This document shows positions 32,132 to 40,282 of a stretch of 53,827 nt of DNA, piece by piece. The notes under the pieces are model-generated. The model ran no database searches. It had not been told where the DNA came from and saw only the letters and a list, made by a program, of their open reading frames with translations. Origin of the DNA: Rhizobium sp. Q54 (GTDB lineage: Bacteria; Pseudomonadota; Alphaproteobacteria; ATCC43930; CGMCC-115725); contig CAMATN010000016.1 of the NCBI GenBank assembly GCA_945861155.1, positions 1 through 53,827 of the forward strand. The letters are read 5' to 3'. A program made the position numbers and the translations under genes. Positions within the stretch are counted from its first letter, which is position 1. The number at the start of each line of letters is the position of its first letter.

Positions 32132-33688
32132 GTGTCGTTGCTTTTATCGCGGCTTTCATCGCGATTGCGGCGCTCGGCCGCGATGGCCGGCGCTGTGTTG
32201 TTGCTGGTCGTGCCCGGAGAACTGGCACCGGCGGCGGCGCGACCGGCGCCTGACGGGTTTGCCGACCTCGCCGAGAAGCTGCTTCCGTCCGTCGTCAACA
32301 TTTCGACGACGCAAAACGTAAAATCGGAAAAGCAGGGCGAACGCCAGGGCGAGCGATCTGTCCCCGGGCGGCCGCAATTGCCGCCCGGCTCGCCGTTCGA
32401 GGAATTTTTCAAGGATTTCTTCGATCGCGACGGCCAGCGCGGCGGCGATCGTCAAGAGGGGCGTCCAGAGGGGGGGCGTCCGGAAGGGCGCTCGCGCAAG
32501 GCGACATCGCTCGGCTCGGGTTTCGTGATCGATGCGGAGGGATACATCGTCACGAACAATCACGTGATCGCCGATGCCGACGAGATCACCGTGATCCTGC
32601 ATAACAACGTCAGTCTGAAGGCCGAACTCGTCGGCCGCGACAGCAAGACCGATGTCGCGGTCCTCAAGGTAAAGACCGACAAGCCGCTCGTCGCCGCGAA
32701 TTGGGGCGACAGCGACAAGGCGCGGGTCGGCGACTGGGTCCTGGCGATCGGCAACCCGTTCGGTCTCGGCGGCAGCCTCACCGCCGGCATCCTGTCGGCG
32801 CGGCAGCGCGACATCCAGTCAGGCCCCTACGACGATTTCCTGCAGACCGATGCGTCGATCAATCGGGGCAATTCGGGCGGGCCGATGTTCAACACCGACG
32901 GCCAGGTGATCGGCATCAACACCGCGATCTATTCGCCGAGCGGCGGGTCGATCGGCATCGGCTTCGCGATCCCGTCCAATCTCGCCAAGGAGATCGCGGC
33001 CGAACTGATCCGGGCGCCGGACCATGTCGTGCGCCGCGGCTGGCTCGGCGTGCGCATCCAGGCGGTCACCGACGAGATTGCCGAGAGCCTCGGGCTCGAC
33101 AAGGCGCGCGGCGCGCTGGTCGCCAGCGTCAACGACAACGGCCCGGCCCATGTCAGCGGCATCCAGCCGGGCGACGTGATCGTCAGCTTCAACGACAAGC
33201 CGGTCAACGACATGCGTCATCTGCCGCGGCTCGTCGCGGAGACCGCGGTCGGCAAGAGCGTGCCGGTTTCGGTCTGGCGCAGGCGGAAGACCGAAACGGT
33301 TCAGGTCGTGGTCGGCCGGCTCGACGAAACCGAGCAGGTCGCGGCGAAGGAGCCGGCCAAGAGCAAATCCCCGAAAAGCGAAAGCCCCACGGTGACGACG
33401 CTCGGGATCACGCTGTCGAACATCACGCCGGAGCTGAAGGACAAATTCTCGCTGAAGGGCGCCAAGGGCGTCGTCATCGTCGGCATCGTCAACGACAGCG
33501 CGGCGGCCGATAAAGGGCTGCGCCCGGGCGATGTAATCATGGAAGCCGCCCAGGAGGAGATCAAGAACGCAGGCCAGGTGGCGGGTAAGATCGACGACGC
33601 CAAGCGCGCCGGTCGCAAGTCGATCCTGCTGCTGGTCGAGCGCCAGGGCGATCTGCGCTTTATCGCGCTGCGCCTGGACCAGAGTTGA
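32132..33688 (+). CDS. degP: Do-family periplasmic serine protease DegP/HtrA
   Basis: The 518-residue protein degrades or refolds misfolded envelope proteins. It has an N-terminal signal (RRSAAMAGAVLLLVVPGELAPAAA). The trypsin-like triad is complete: His in TNNHVIADAD, Asp in SKTDVAVLKV and Ser in GNSGGPMF. Two PDZ domains follow, one with GWLGVRIQAVTDEIA and one near residues 420-510. A charged Gln/Gly/Arg-rich insert (about residues 65-125) corresponds to the LA loop. The start is GTG with GAGGAG upstream. It closes the hflK-hflC-DUF2065 block on the same strand. Confidence 0.95.
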   Translation: MSLLLSRLSSRLRRSAAMAGAVLLLVVPGELAPAAARPAPDGFADLAEKLLPSVVNISTTQNVKSEKQGERQGERSVPGRPQLPPGSPFEEFFKDFFDRDGQRGGDRQEGRPEGGRPEGRSRKATSLGSGFVIDAEGYIVTNNHVIADADEITVILHNNVSLKAELVGRDSKTDVAVLKVKTDKPLVAANWGDSDKARVGDWVLAIGNPFGLGGSLTAGILSARQRDIQSGPYDDFLQTDASINRGNSGGPMFNTDGQVIGINTAIYSPSGGSIGIGFAIPSNLAKEIAAELIRAPDHVVRRGWLGVRIQAVTDEIAESLGLDKARGALVASVNDNGPAHVSGIQPGDVIVSFNDKPVNDMRHLPRLVAETAVGKSVPVSVWRRRKTETVQVVVGRLDETEQVAAKEPAKSKSPKSESPTVTTLGITLSNITPELKDKFSLKGAKGVVIVGIVNDSAAADKGLRPGDVIMEAAQEEIKNAGQVAGKIDDAKRAGRKSILLLVERQGDLRFIALRLDQS

Positions 33689-33700
33689 GCCGCCGAGGTT

Positions 33701-33901
33701 ATGTCGGGAGACGAGGGTCATAAAGACATTACGGATACCAGTGTTACCTGCCGCCAATTTATCTCAGCGAATTGCAAAGCAAGTGTTCTGCGGGTTTTCC
33801 CCGGAGAACATCTCGATTCACCCGTGCAAAATGTGATCGATGAGGCAAGGTCGGGAAACCGGCGTGCGCAAACCGCGCGGAAGCTTCTTTTCCGTAGCTA
33901 G
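33701..33901 (+). CDS. Short ORF with polymorphic-toxin C-terminal-like tail
   Basis: The 66-residue product has an unremarkable first 29 residues. The tail reads FPGEHLDSPVQNVIDEARSGNRRAQTARKLL, resembling the FPxE-LD-TL...A-GN-AA-TA-KLL end found on some polymorphic toxins and related small proteins. It stops just after LLFRS, slightly shorter than usual. A GAGG site precedes the ATG. It may be a fragment of a larger toxin or an intact small gene. It lies 12 bases after degP, in DNA that becomes AT-richer. Confidence 0.5.
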   Translation: MSGDEGHKDITDTSVTCRQFISANCKASVLRVFPGEHLDSPVQNVIDEARSGNRRAQTARKLLFRS

Positions 33902-33935
33902 TAACGCAAGTGAACCGGAATCGCGGGAGATGGAT

Positions 33936-34223
33936 ATGTCGTCTGCTGTATTCAAGACTATAAAGTTGTTGGAGCAGGCACATGTCACCTTCCGCATCGA
34001 AAGAACGCGACCTGATACTCTTACCGTAATGGCGACTATTGTAGGAGAGCGTCTTGAAATTGATATTTTCGAGGACGATCATCTCGAAGTATCCCGCTTT
34101 CGAGGCGATGAAAGCATTGAGGGCGGAATGCAATTGTTGTTGAATATTGTAAAATCCGAACTTAGAGAGAACTACGGCAAGGAATTTTTGGAGCCGACGT
34201 CAACGAGCATTATCAACCGTTAA
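33936..34223 (+). CDS. Small immunity-like/unknown protein in AT-richer DNA
   Basis: The 95-residue protein has ALT-like MSSAVFKTIKLLEQAHVTFRI, TLTVMATIVGERLEIDIFEDDHLEVSRFRG and a C-terminal helix. The GERxEIxFxxDxxxExxxF pattern matches a family of small proteins often placed beside toxins. The ATG at 33936 follows GGGAG with good spacing; an ATG six bases earlier lies too close. Codon use is less GC-rich than in neighbours, suggesting acquisition. It overlaps the 3' end of serB by 11 bases tail to tail. Confidence 0.65.
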   Translation: MSSAVFKTIKLLEQAHVTFRIERTRPDTLTVMATIVGERLEIDIFEDDHLEVSRFRGDESIEGGMQLLLNIVKSELRENYGKEFLEPTSTSIINR

Positions 34224-35100
34224 GTATTTCGGCTGCGCGATACCCTTGGGCATAGAGCAGCGCGGTCAAATCGCCGTGGTCGATGCGCCAGCGCGCGGCG
34301 GCGGCGACTGCCGGTTTGGCGCGAAAGGCGATCCCGAGCCCGGCTCGTTCCAGCATCGGCAGATCGTTGGCCCCGTCGCCGACGGCCAGCGCCGCTGTGA
34401 GCGGGATGCCATATTCCGCGGCGAGCGCTGCAATTGTGTCGCGCTTGACCTCGCGCGTCACGATCGGAGCCGCGACCGTACCGGCGAGCCGGCCGTCGGC
34501 GATCTGGAGGCGGTTGGCGACCACCCGGTCGAAGCCGAGCTCCGCGGCGACCCGATCGGCGAAGACGGTAAAGCCGCCGGACACCAGCGCGGTGCGCATC
34601 CCGGCCGCCCGCGCGGTCGCGAGCAAAGCCCGCGCCCCCGGCATCAGCCGGATCCGCCGCGCTGCCTCGTCGAGCACCGCCTCGGAAAGACCCTTCAACA
34701 GCCCCACCCGTTCGGCGAGCGCGGCGGCGAAATCGAGTTCGCCGTTCATTGCCCGCCGGGTGATCTCGGCGACATGGGCTCGTTGCCCGACACAATCGGC
34801 CAGCTCGTCGAGCATCTCGTTTTCGATGATTGTCGATTCGAGATCGGCGACCAGCAGGCGCTTGCGCCGCCCGGTCCGCTTCTGGACCAGCACGTCGATC
34901 GCGGCGTCGGCGACCACCTGCCGGGCAATCGTTTCGGCCGCTTTGGTATCGGTTGGGTGGAGCGCGAGATCGCAGGCCATTCCGGGGGCGAGCCAATCCG
35001 GCTTACCGGCGATCGATAGCCTCGCGGATATCGTCGCGATGATATCCGGCAGAATGGACCCGGCGCCGGGTCCGGTGATCACCGTCAAGACCAGGCTCAT
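34213..35100 (-). CDS. serB: Phosphoserine phosphatase SerB
   Basis: SerB hydrolyses phosphoserine in the last step of serine synthesis. The 295-residue product has an N-terminal ACT-like region (about residues 1-80) and a HAD domain. HAD motif I reads DLESTII, so the second acidic residue of DxDST is Glu. Motif II lies in TALVSGGFTVFADRVA and motif III/IV in KRDTIAALA and VGDGANDLPML. The ATG at 35100 gives MSLVLTVITGP, a normal start. Glu in motif I has, as I recall, been seen in other alphaproteobacterial SerB, so the enzyme is probably active. Confidence 0.92.
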   Translation of the reverse strand: MSLVLTVITGPGAGSILPDIIATISARLSIAGKPDWLAPGMACDLALHPTDTKAAETIARQVVADAAIDVLVQKRTGRRKRLLVADLESTIIENEMLDELADCVGQRAHVAEITRRAMNGELDFAAALAERVGLLKGLSEAVLDEAARRIRLMPGARALLATARAAGMRTALVSGGFTVFADRVAAELGFDRVVANRLQIADGRLAGTVAAPIVTREVKRDTIAALAAEYGIPLTAALAVGDGANDLPMLERAGLGIAFRAKPAVAAAARWRIDHGDLTALLYAQGYRAAEILNG

Positions 35101-35157
35101 GCTGACACCTCCCGCCCGCCGCGCCATCGTCTGTCCCGGCCGCCAAGCCTCTTGAGG

Positions 35158-35550
35158 CTATTTCACCGATTGGTTGACCATTTCTCTGAGGATCTGACTG
35201 AGCCTTTCAGAGCGAACGGGCTTTTGGAGCACCGGCCGCTCGCGGTAGGTTTCGCTGATCATCGACGCGGCATAGCCGGTCAGGAAGGCGAACGGAATGC
35301 CGCGGTCGGCGAGCGTGCGCGCAACCGAATATACGACTTCGCCTTTGACGTTGATATCCAGCAGAGCCGCGTCGATCTCTTCCGCGGCGGCGAGAACGAC
35401 AGCCTGCGCGACACTGGACGCCGGACCGACGACATCGCAGCCAAACTGTCTCAGCCAATCCACGACGAGCACCGAGACCAGCCACTCATCCTCGACGAGG
35501 AGGATCCGCGCGCCTTTCAGGGACGGGTCAATCGACAGGTTGCCGACCAT
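35158..35550 (-). CDS. Single-domain response regulator
   Basis: The 130-residue protein is a lone receiver. ARILLVEDEWLVSVLVVDWL holds the acidic pocket, ALLDINVKGE contains the phosphorylated aspartate, LTGYA the conserved Thr, and LQKPVRSERL the conserved Lys. It has no output domain and may relay phosphate or bind a partner, as in HWE-kinase systems. It overlaps or nearly overlaps the kinase gene; a GTG six bases upstream (forming GTGA with the kinase stop) is the alternative start. Confidence 0.93.
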   Translation of the reverse strand: MVGNLSIDPSLKGARILLVEDEWLVSVLVVDWLRQFGCDVVGPASSVAQAVVLAAAEEIDAALLDINVKGEVVYSVARTLADRGIPFAFLTGYAASMISETYRERPVLQKPVRSERLSQILREMVNQSVK

Positions 35551-35552
35551 GC

Positions 35553-36878
35553 TCACGCCCGGGCTGGATCGAGGGGAAGTGTCAGCGTGAAGCGCACGCC
35601 CTCGCGGTGAAACTCGAGCTGAACGTCAGCTCCCAGTTCGCTTGGGATGCCGCTCTCGATCAATCGCGACCCGAAGCCGCGTCTAAGCGGCGGCTCAACC
35701 ACCGGGCCGCCGGATTCGACCCAGCGGAGCTTGAGCACCATTGCGTCATTCGAGGCGATTACATCCCACGCGACGTCGATACGGCCGTTCGGGACCGACA
35801 GCGCGCCATATTTCGCCGCGTTATTTGCCAGCTCGTGGACCGACAACCCGAGCGCGAGCGCCTGTCTTGCGTCCAGCTGGACGTCCTCCCCGGTCACCGT
35901 GACGCGCGGACCTCCCTGCGTACCATGATATGGCGACAACTCCATCATGATGACCTCGCGGAGCGGCGCGCTCCTCCATTCGCCCAGCGTCAGCAGGTCG
36001 TGGGTTTGCGACAACGCCATAAGCCTGTCGTCGAATGCTTCGTGAAACTGGTCGAGCGATGCGGCATTCTGGCTGGTCAGCCGCGCGATCGACTGCACCG
36101 CAACAAACGTGTTCTTGAGCCGGTGATCGAGTTCGGCCATCAACAATACGCGCTGTTCCTCGCCCTCCTTGCGGGCGGCCATTTCCGTTTGCAGTTTGGC
36201 GTTCAACAAGTCGGCGGCTTCGGTCAGTTCATGCTGGCGCAGCGAACCCAGCATCAACGCCTCGTTCATCGCGACCGTCTTTTGATTGAACGACACCGTC
36301 TGGTAGGCCGACGATGCAAAACTGGCCAGACTGACCAGTTGCCGCAGATCCTCGGCGTCGAACTCGCGGCGATCGTCGTGGGCGATCACCCAGATCGTGC
36401 CGACCGCTTTCCCCTCGACGTAAAATGGAACCAGCAGGCACTCCTCGACCGGCGGCGTCACCGGTTGGAAATAGGTGTAACGCCGCTCGAAATGTCTGAA
36501 CAATAGCGGGGCGTTGCGGTCGAGCACGTCGCCGCAAGGGCCGAAATCGCGCGGCGTGCCGCCGCCGATGTGCGGTTTCCACACGCCCGAGATCGCCGCC
36601 CAGTAGAATTTTTTGCCGCCATCGTCCGTGGTCAGCACGCTGAAACCGGCCGAGCCGGCGCCGAACGCCTCCAGCATGATCTCGGCCATTGTCTGAAGAA
36701 TGGTGCCCGGCGAATCGGCCAGCGCCTGAGCCAGCGCCACCAATACACGGTTCTCCTTCTCGTAATCCGGCAGGCGCGACTGGCGCCGATCCAATTCCTC
36801 GGTACACAGGACCGATTCCAGTGGCACAACACCGTCGCTGGGAAGCGCGGTTGGAGACTCAGCCTGGGTCGGGCTCAT
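35553..36878 (-). CDS. GAF-domain HWE-family sensor histidine kinase
   Basis: The 441-residue cytoplasmic kinase has no membrane segment. A GAF domain spans roughly residues 45-200 (LADSPGTILQTMAEIMLEAFGAGSAG, VPFYVEGKAVGTIWVIAHD). A coiled coil then leads to the phosphoacceptor helix LLMAELDHRLKNTFVAVQSIA. The ATPase part has HELANNAAKYGAL for the N box and the WVESGG segment with the Trp-x-Glu that names HWE kinases, then GFGSRLIE. It sits between the KaiC-like ATPase (32 bases upstream) and the receiver. I start it at the ATG 36878; a TTG six bases earlier is possible. Confidence 0.93.
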   Translation of the reverse strand: MSPTQAESPTALPSDGVVPLESVLCTEELDRRQSRLPDYEKENRVLVALAQALADSPGTILQTMAEIMLEAFGAGSAGFSVLTTDDGGKKFYWAAISGVWKPHIGGGTPRDFGPCGDVLDRNAPLLFRHFERRYTYFQPVTPPVEECLLVPFYVEGKAVGTIWVIAHDDRREFDAEDLRQLVSLASFASSAYQTVSFNQKTVAMNEALMLGSLRQHELTEAADLLNAKLQTEMAARKEGEEQRVLLMAELDHRLKNTFVAVQSIARLTSQNAASLDQFHEAFDDRLMALSQTHDLLTLGEWRSAPLREVIMMELSPYHGTQGGPRVTVTGEDVQLDARQALALGLSVHELANNAAKYGALSVPNGRIDVAWDVIASNDAMVLKLRWVESGGPVVEPPLRRGFGSRLIESGIPSELGADVQLEFHREGVRFTLTLPLDPARA

Positions 36879-36910
36879 GATCAATCACCATCGCCCCTAT
36901 GAATTTCCCT

Positions 36911-38449
36911 CTACCGCGTCGCCCTCGGTTCCGGCGGGGATTCTTCTACCTGCGCCGGACGCGGGCCGGTTCGCTCGGGGATTCCGGTGGTCAGCCGGAC
37001 GTATTCGGTCGTATGCGGGCGGATCACGACCACGCCCTTGTCGGTGATGACATACTCGCGGATGTCCTTGCTGTGATTGCCGCCGCGCATCTTGATGACG
37101 GCTATCATCTTGCGAAGCTGGCTGTCGATTTCGACATAACGCAGCCGGATGATGTCATCGGTCAGGAACGAGATCGTATAATGGCTGAAGGAATACCCGG
37201 TAAAGGTATCCTCCACCTCGACCGTGCTGACGATCGTGACCCCGGCTCCGGTCAACGCCACGATCAGCCGGTACAGCGACTCGCGAAAATCCTCGCGGAA
37301 ACCGGGCGCCAGCGCCATCTCAAGACTGACCAGCGAATCGATCACCAGCCGTTTCGCGCCGATCCGATCGACCGCATCGAGAATCTCCTGCATGGTTTCG
37401 TCCACCGAAAGGTCGAGCGGACGAAGGTAAAGGATTTCCAGTTTCCCCTGTGCCAGCGGTTCTTTTAAATTCAAGCCAAAGCTGTCGGCGCGATCGGTGT
37501 AGCCTTTCGGGCGTTCCTCGAAGATCGCCATGATGCCCGGCTCGCCACGGCGCAGTCCGGCGGCGATAAATTGCGTGGCCAGCGCCGTCTTGCCGGTCCC
37601 CGAAGGCCCCGCGATCAGCAGAGAGTCGCCTTCGTAAACGCCCCCGCCCATCATCGTGTCCCAATCGGGAATTCCCATCGAAAGCCGCTTACGCTTGGCT
37701 CGGGTCCGGGGCGGGGTTTTGCGGACGAAACCCAGCGTGCGCGAGAATGCCTGCAACCCGGCGCCGGTGATCCGGATGGTGTGCAATCCCGGCACCGATT
37801 CCTGGCCGCGGACCTTCAAGATTTGTAGTTTCCGCACCACGGAATTTCTCTCGACATTCTGCGACAGCCAGAACAGACCGTCGGCGATCGTGAACAGCGG
37901 GTTGTCGCGAATCTCCTCCGGGGAATATTCGCCGACCAGAAACGTCGTGGCTTCCCAGCTGGCGAGAAACAAAGCGAGGCGTTGGATGAACGATTGCATT
38001 TCAACTTCGCTCGTGGAGGTCACCACCTTGCGCACCACGGTGCGAAACGAATCCACCACCACGATGCCCGGGTTGACCGCCGTGACCTGTTTGGTGATTT
38101 CATCGAAAACCGTGTCTAAACTGTGGTTCAACACCACGTCGGACAAGTTCGAAAAGCGGATTTCCTTGCCCAATTTGGTTTCGTCGAAGAACGAATATAG
38201 TTGCTGATAGCGCAGCATTTTTATGGCGGGTTCGCCGAGAACGGTGAAAAACAGCGCTGGTTTCTGCACCGTGGCATTGGCGAAAACGACCTGATGCGCC
38301 ATCGTGGTCTTGCCGCTGCCGGGCGAGCCGGCGATGATGTTGAAAGACAGTTCCGGGACGCCGCCGCCGAGGATGTCGTCGAGGCCCCGCACGCCGGTCG
38401 GCAGTTTGCGGATCGCGACTTTGGCGGGCCGCTCCGCTTGGCTTCTCAT
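36911..38449 (-). CDS. KaiC-like two-domain circadian-type ATPase
   Basis: The 512-residue product has two RecA-like KaiC domains. Domain 1 carries Walker A GSPGSGKT at residues 41-48, and domain 2 GPSGTGKT near residue 285. The catalytic Glu pair is present in domain 2 (AIFEERP) but reduced to one Glu in domain 1 (VLGEPA). The segment IVSTVEVED-GYSFSHYTISFLTDDIIRLRYVEI aligns with the KaiC phosphorylation-site region; Ser431 is kept and Thr432 is Phe. KaiA and KaiB are not nearby. Outside cyanobacteria such proteins mostly act in stress or signalling. It overlaps the small upstream gene by ATGA. Confidence 0.93.
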   Translation of the reverse strand: MRSQAERPAKVAIRKLPTGVRGLDDILGGGVPELSFNIIAGSPGSGKTTMAHQVVFANATVQKPALFFTVLGEPAIKMLRYQQLYSFFDETKLGKEIRFSNLSDVVLNHSLDTVFDEITKQVTAVNPGIVVVDSFRTVVRKVVTSTSEVEMQSFIQRLALFLASWEATTFLVGEYSPEEIRDNPLFTIADGLFWLSQNVERNSVVRKLQILKVRGQESVPGLHTIRITGAGLQAFSRTLGFVRKTPPRTRAKRKRLSMGIPDWDTMMGGGVYEGDSLLIAGPSGTGKTALATQFIAAGLRRGEPGIMAIFEERPKGYTDRADSFGLNLKEPLAQGKLEILYLRPLDLSVDETMQEILDAVDRIGAKRLVIDSLVSLEMALAPGFREDFRESLYRLIVALTGAGVTIVSTVEVEDTFTGYSFSHYTISFLTDDIIRLRYVEIDSQLRKMIAVIKMRGGNHSKDIREYVITDKGVVVIRPHTTEYVRLTTGIPERTGPRPAQVEESPPEPRATR

Positions 38450-38862
38450 GTCCTTGAACCTTTGTCCAAATCAGGGGACAGCTCAGGCCAAATCTCGCCT
38501 ACCAGCCGCAGCGTCAAATCTTCGCCGATGAACGCCACCAACAGACCGAGTAAATGGGTGAGTAGAACCACCCCGCCCTCGAAAATCTGATCTTCTCCAA
38601 GTTCGTCCAGCCGCTCGAAAGAGCCATCCGCCTTGAGGGTCACCGCGCGCAGCCACGGCCCTTCCGCGTTGGTCAGCGCCAGCGCGCGAGACAGCAGCGC
38701 CTGAAAACCGACACTGCCCATCAGCGTCACCAGAAGCGCGCGCAGCTTCTGGTCGACGAGAAAGGGCGCCGGGTTTTTTGTCTCGGAAGATTTATTTTCG
38801 CTCAGCTCATGAGCGATCAGACGCCTGGCGAGATCGCGCGTCCTTGGAGGGGCTTGGCCCAT
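38446..38862 (-). CDS. KaiC-associated small protein
   Basis: The 138-residue protein has a disordered charged N-terminus, then a helical domain with VGFQALLSRALALTNAEGPWLRAVTLKADG and GGVVLLTHLLGLLVAFIGEDLTLRLVGEIWPE. I recognise the pattern as a small protein often found next to KaiC-like genes, with no characterised function. Its stop overlaps the kaiC-like start, so it is the first gene of the four-gene signalling operon. It is not similar to KaiB. Confidence 0.85.
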   Translation of the reverse strand: MGQAPPRTRDLARRLIAHELSENKSSETKNPAPFLVDQKLRALLVTLMGSVGFQALLSRALALTNAEGPWLRAVTLKADGSFERLDELGEDQIFEGGVVLLTHLLGLLVAFIGEDLTLRLVGEIWPELSPDLDKGSRT

Positions 38863-38986
38863 CTATGAATGTGCTCGCATGGCGCACCCCCCCAACGAGA
38901 CTTGCTTGCGACCCGCGACCTCCAGTAATTGGCGATCCGTACTAACCTGAGTTGCCTACCGCTTACGGCGGTGAGTCCCTGGTTGA

Positions 38987-39025
38987 GCGCTCCCCTCTCC
39001 CCCTACAGGGCGGAGAGGGGAGCGC
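38987..39025. terminator. Perfect 14-bp stem, possible terminator downstream of amidohydrolase
   Basis: GCGCTCCCCTCTCC and GGAGAGGGGAGCGC are exact reverse complements around an 11-base loop. The hairpin lies 28 bases past the amidohydrolase stop. There is no U-run after it, so it may instead be a dispersed repeat or an mRNA-protecting hairpin. Confidence 0.45.
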
Positions 39026-39052
39026 ATCGGTGGTAAACGCCCCGCCCTATGA

Positions 39053-40189
39053 TTAGTTCACCAGCCGATAGAATTTGGCGGCATTCTCACAGGTGATCTT
39101 GTGGATAACTTCCGGCGACAGCCCGGCGAATTGCTCGTCGATGTATTTCTGCGATTCCGGCCAGACGCCGTCGGTGTGCGGGTAGTCCGACCCCCACATG
39201 ATGGTCTCGACGCCGATATCGTCGATCAGCTTGGCGCCGATCGGGTCGAACTGGAAGGTCGCGCGGCACTGGCGGCGCCAGTATTCGCTCGGCTTCAGCT
39301 TCATCAGGTCGCGGAAGCGGTCCTCGAACTCGAAATCCATGCGGTGCAGCGCATAGGGGATCCAGCCGACGCCGCTCTCGCCAAAGCCGATGCGCAGGTT
39401 TGGGTGGCGCTCTAAGACACCCGCCCCGATCATCCCGGCCATGATGTGCACGAGGCCCATCTGGAACGCCGAGACGCCGGTGAACATCGCGGCGCGCTGC
39501 ACATGGCGCGCTTCGGTGCGCGAGCGCGGCGCCGTCGTCGGGAAGGTGTGGAAATGGAGCGGCAGGTCGACATCGGCGACCGCCTTCCACAGCGGCTCCC
39601 AGACCGGGTGCCACATCGGCTCCATGTCCCACGAGCACGACAATTCGAGGCCGCGCAGCCCCATCTTGGCCACCCGGTTAACCTCCTGCACCGCCTCCTC
39701 GACATTGCCGTAGGGCAGGCAGGCGAGGCCGATATGGCGGTCCGGGTAATGGCTGCAGAATTCCTTCAGCCAGTCGTTATAGATGCGCAGCACCTCGTTC
39801 GACGCTTCCCGGTCGTTGAGCTTCGAGGCGGTCCCGAGAATGCCGTAGATGACTTCGGCGTCGACCCCGTCCATCTCCATGTCCTTGAGCCGCAGATGCG
39901 GGTCGCGGCAGCGGTACAGGCCCTTCTTGGCATCGGAATAGAGCCCGTGCTCGGCCATGATGTCGACGCGGACGTTCTGGCCCGGGACATGCTTCTGGCC
40001 GCCCGGCCCGACCCCGTTCACCAGCCCGAAATTGGCGCCGTTCCTGGCGACCCATTGCGGCCCGTCCGGCCCCTCCTCGACATAGGGCATCCGCTCCTTC
40101 ATCGCGCGCGATGCGTTCTCGACGAACAGTTCGGGCGGCATGCACGGCATGTCGAGATGGCAATCGGCGGAGATGCGCTTGTAATGCAT
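39053..40189 (-). CDS. Amidohydrolase (ACMSD-like, amidohydrolase 2 family)
   Basis: The 378-residue enzyme shows an amidohydrolase barrel with metal ligands. SADCHLDMP at residues 7-15 replaces the usual DxHxH with D-x-H-x-D. LHFHTFPT holds the next histidine and MWGSDYPH the C-terminal aspartate. PDRHIGLACLPYGNVEEAVQE and GIGFGESG are typical of the 2-amino-3-carboxymuconate semialdehyde decarboxylase group. It would hydrolyse or decarboxylate an unsaturated acid. It lies 93 bases downstream of the second molybdenum hydroxylase on the same strand and is likely in its operon. Confidence 0.88.
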   Translation of the reverse strand: MHYKRISADCHLDMPCMPPELFVENASRAMKERMPYVEEGPDGPQWVARNGANFGLVNGVGPGGQKHVPGQNVRVDIMAEHGLYSDAKKGLYRCRDPHLRLKDMEMDGVDAEVIYGILGTASKLNDREASNEVLRIYNDWLKEFCSHYPDRHIGLACLPYGNVEEAVQEVNRVAKMGLRGLELSCSWDMEPMWHPVWEPLWKAVADVDLPLHFHTFPTTAPRSRTEARHVQRAAMFTGVSAFQMGLVHIMAGMIGAGVLERHPNLRIGFGESGVGWIPYALHRMDFEFEDRFRDLMKLKPSEYWRRQCRATFQFDPIGAKLIDDIGVETIMWGSDYPHTDGVWPESQKYIDEQFAGLSPEVIHKITCENAAKFYRLVN

Positions 40190-40282
40190 AATGCGGTCCC
40201 TTCGGGCTAGATGCGCTGGCGGCAGTTTAGCGCGTTTGGCAAGGCGTTTGCCAATGCCGGGTTTGCAGCCCTGCGCTCGCGG

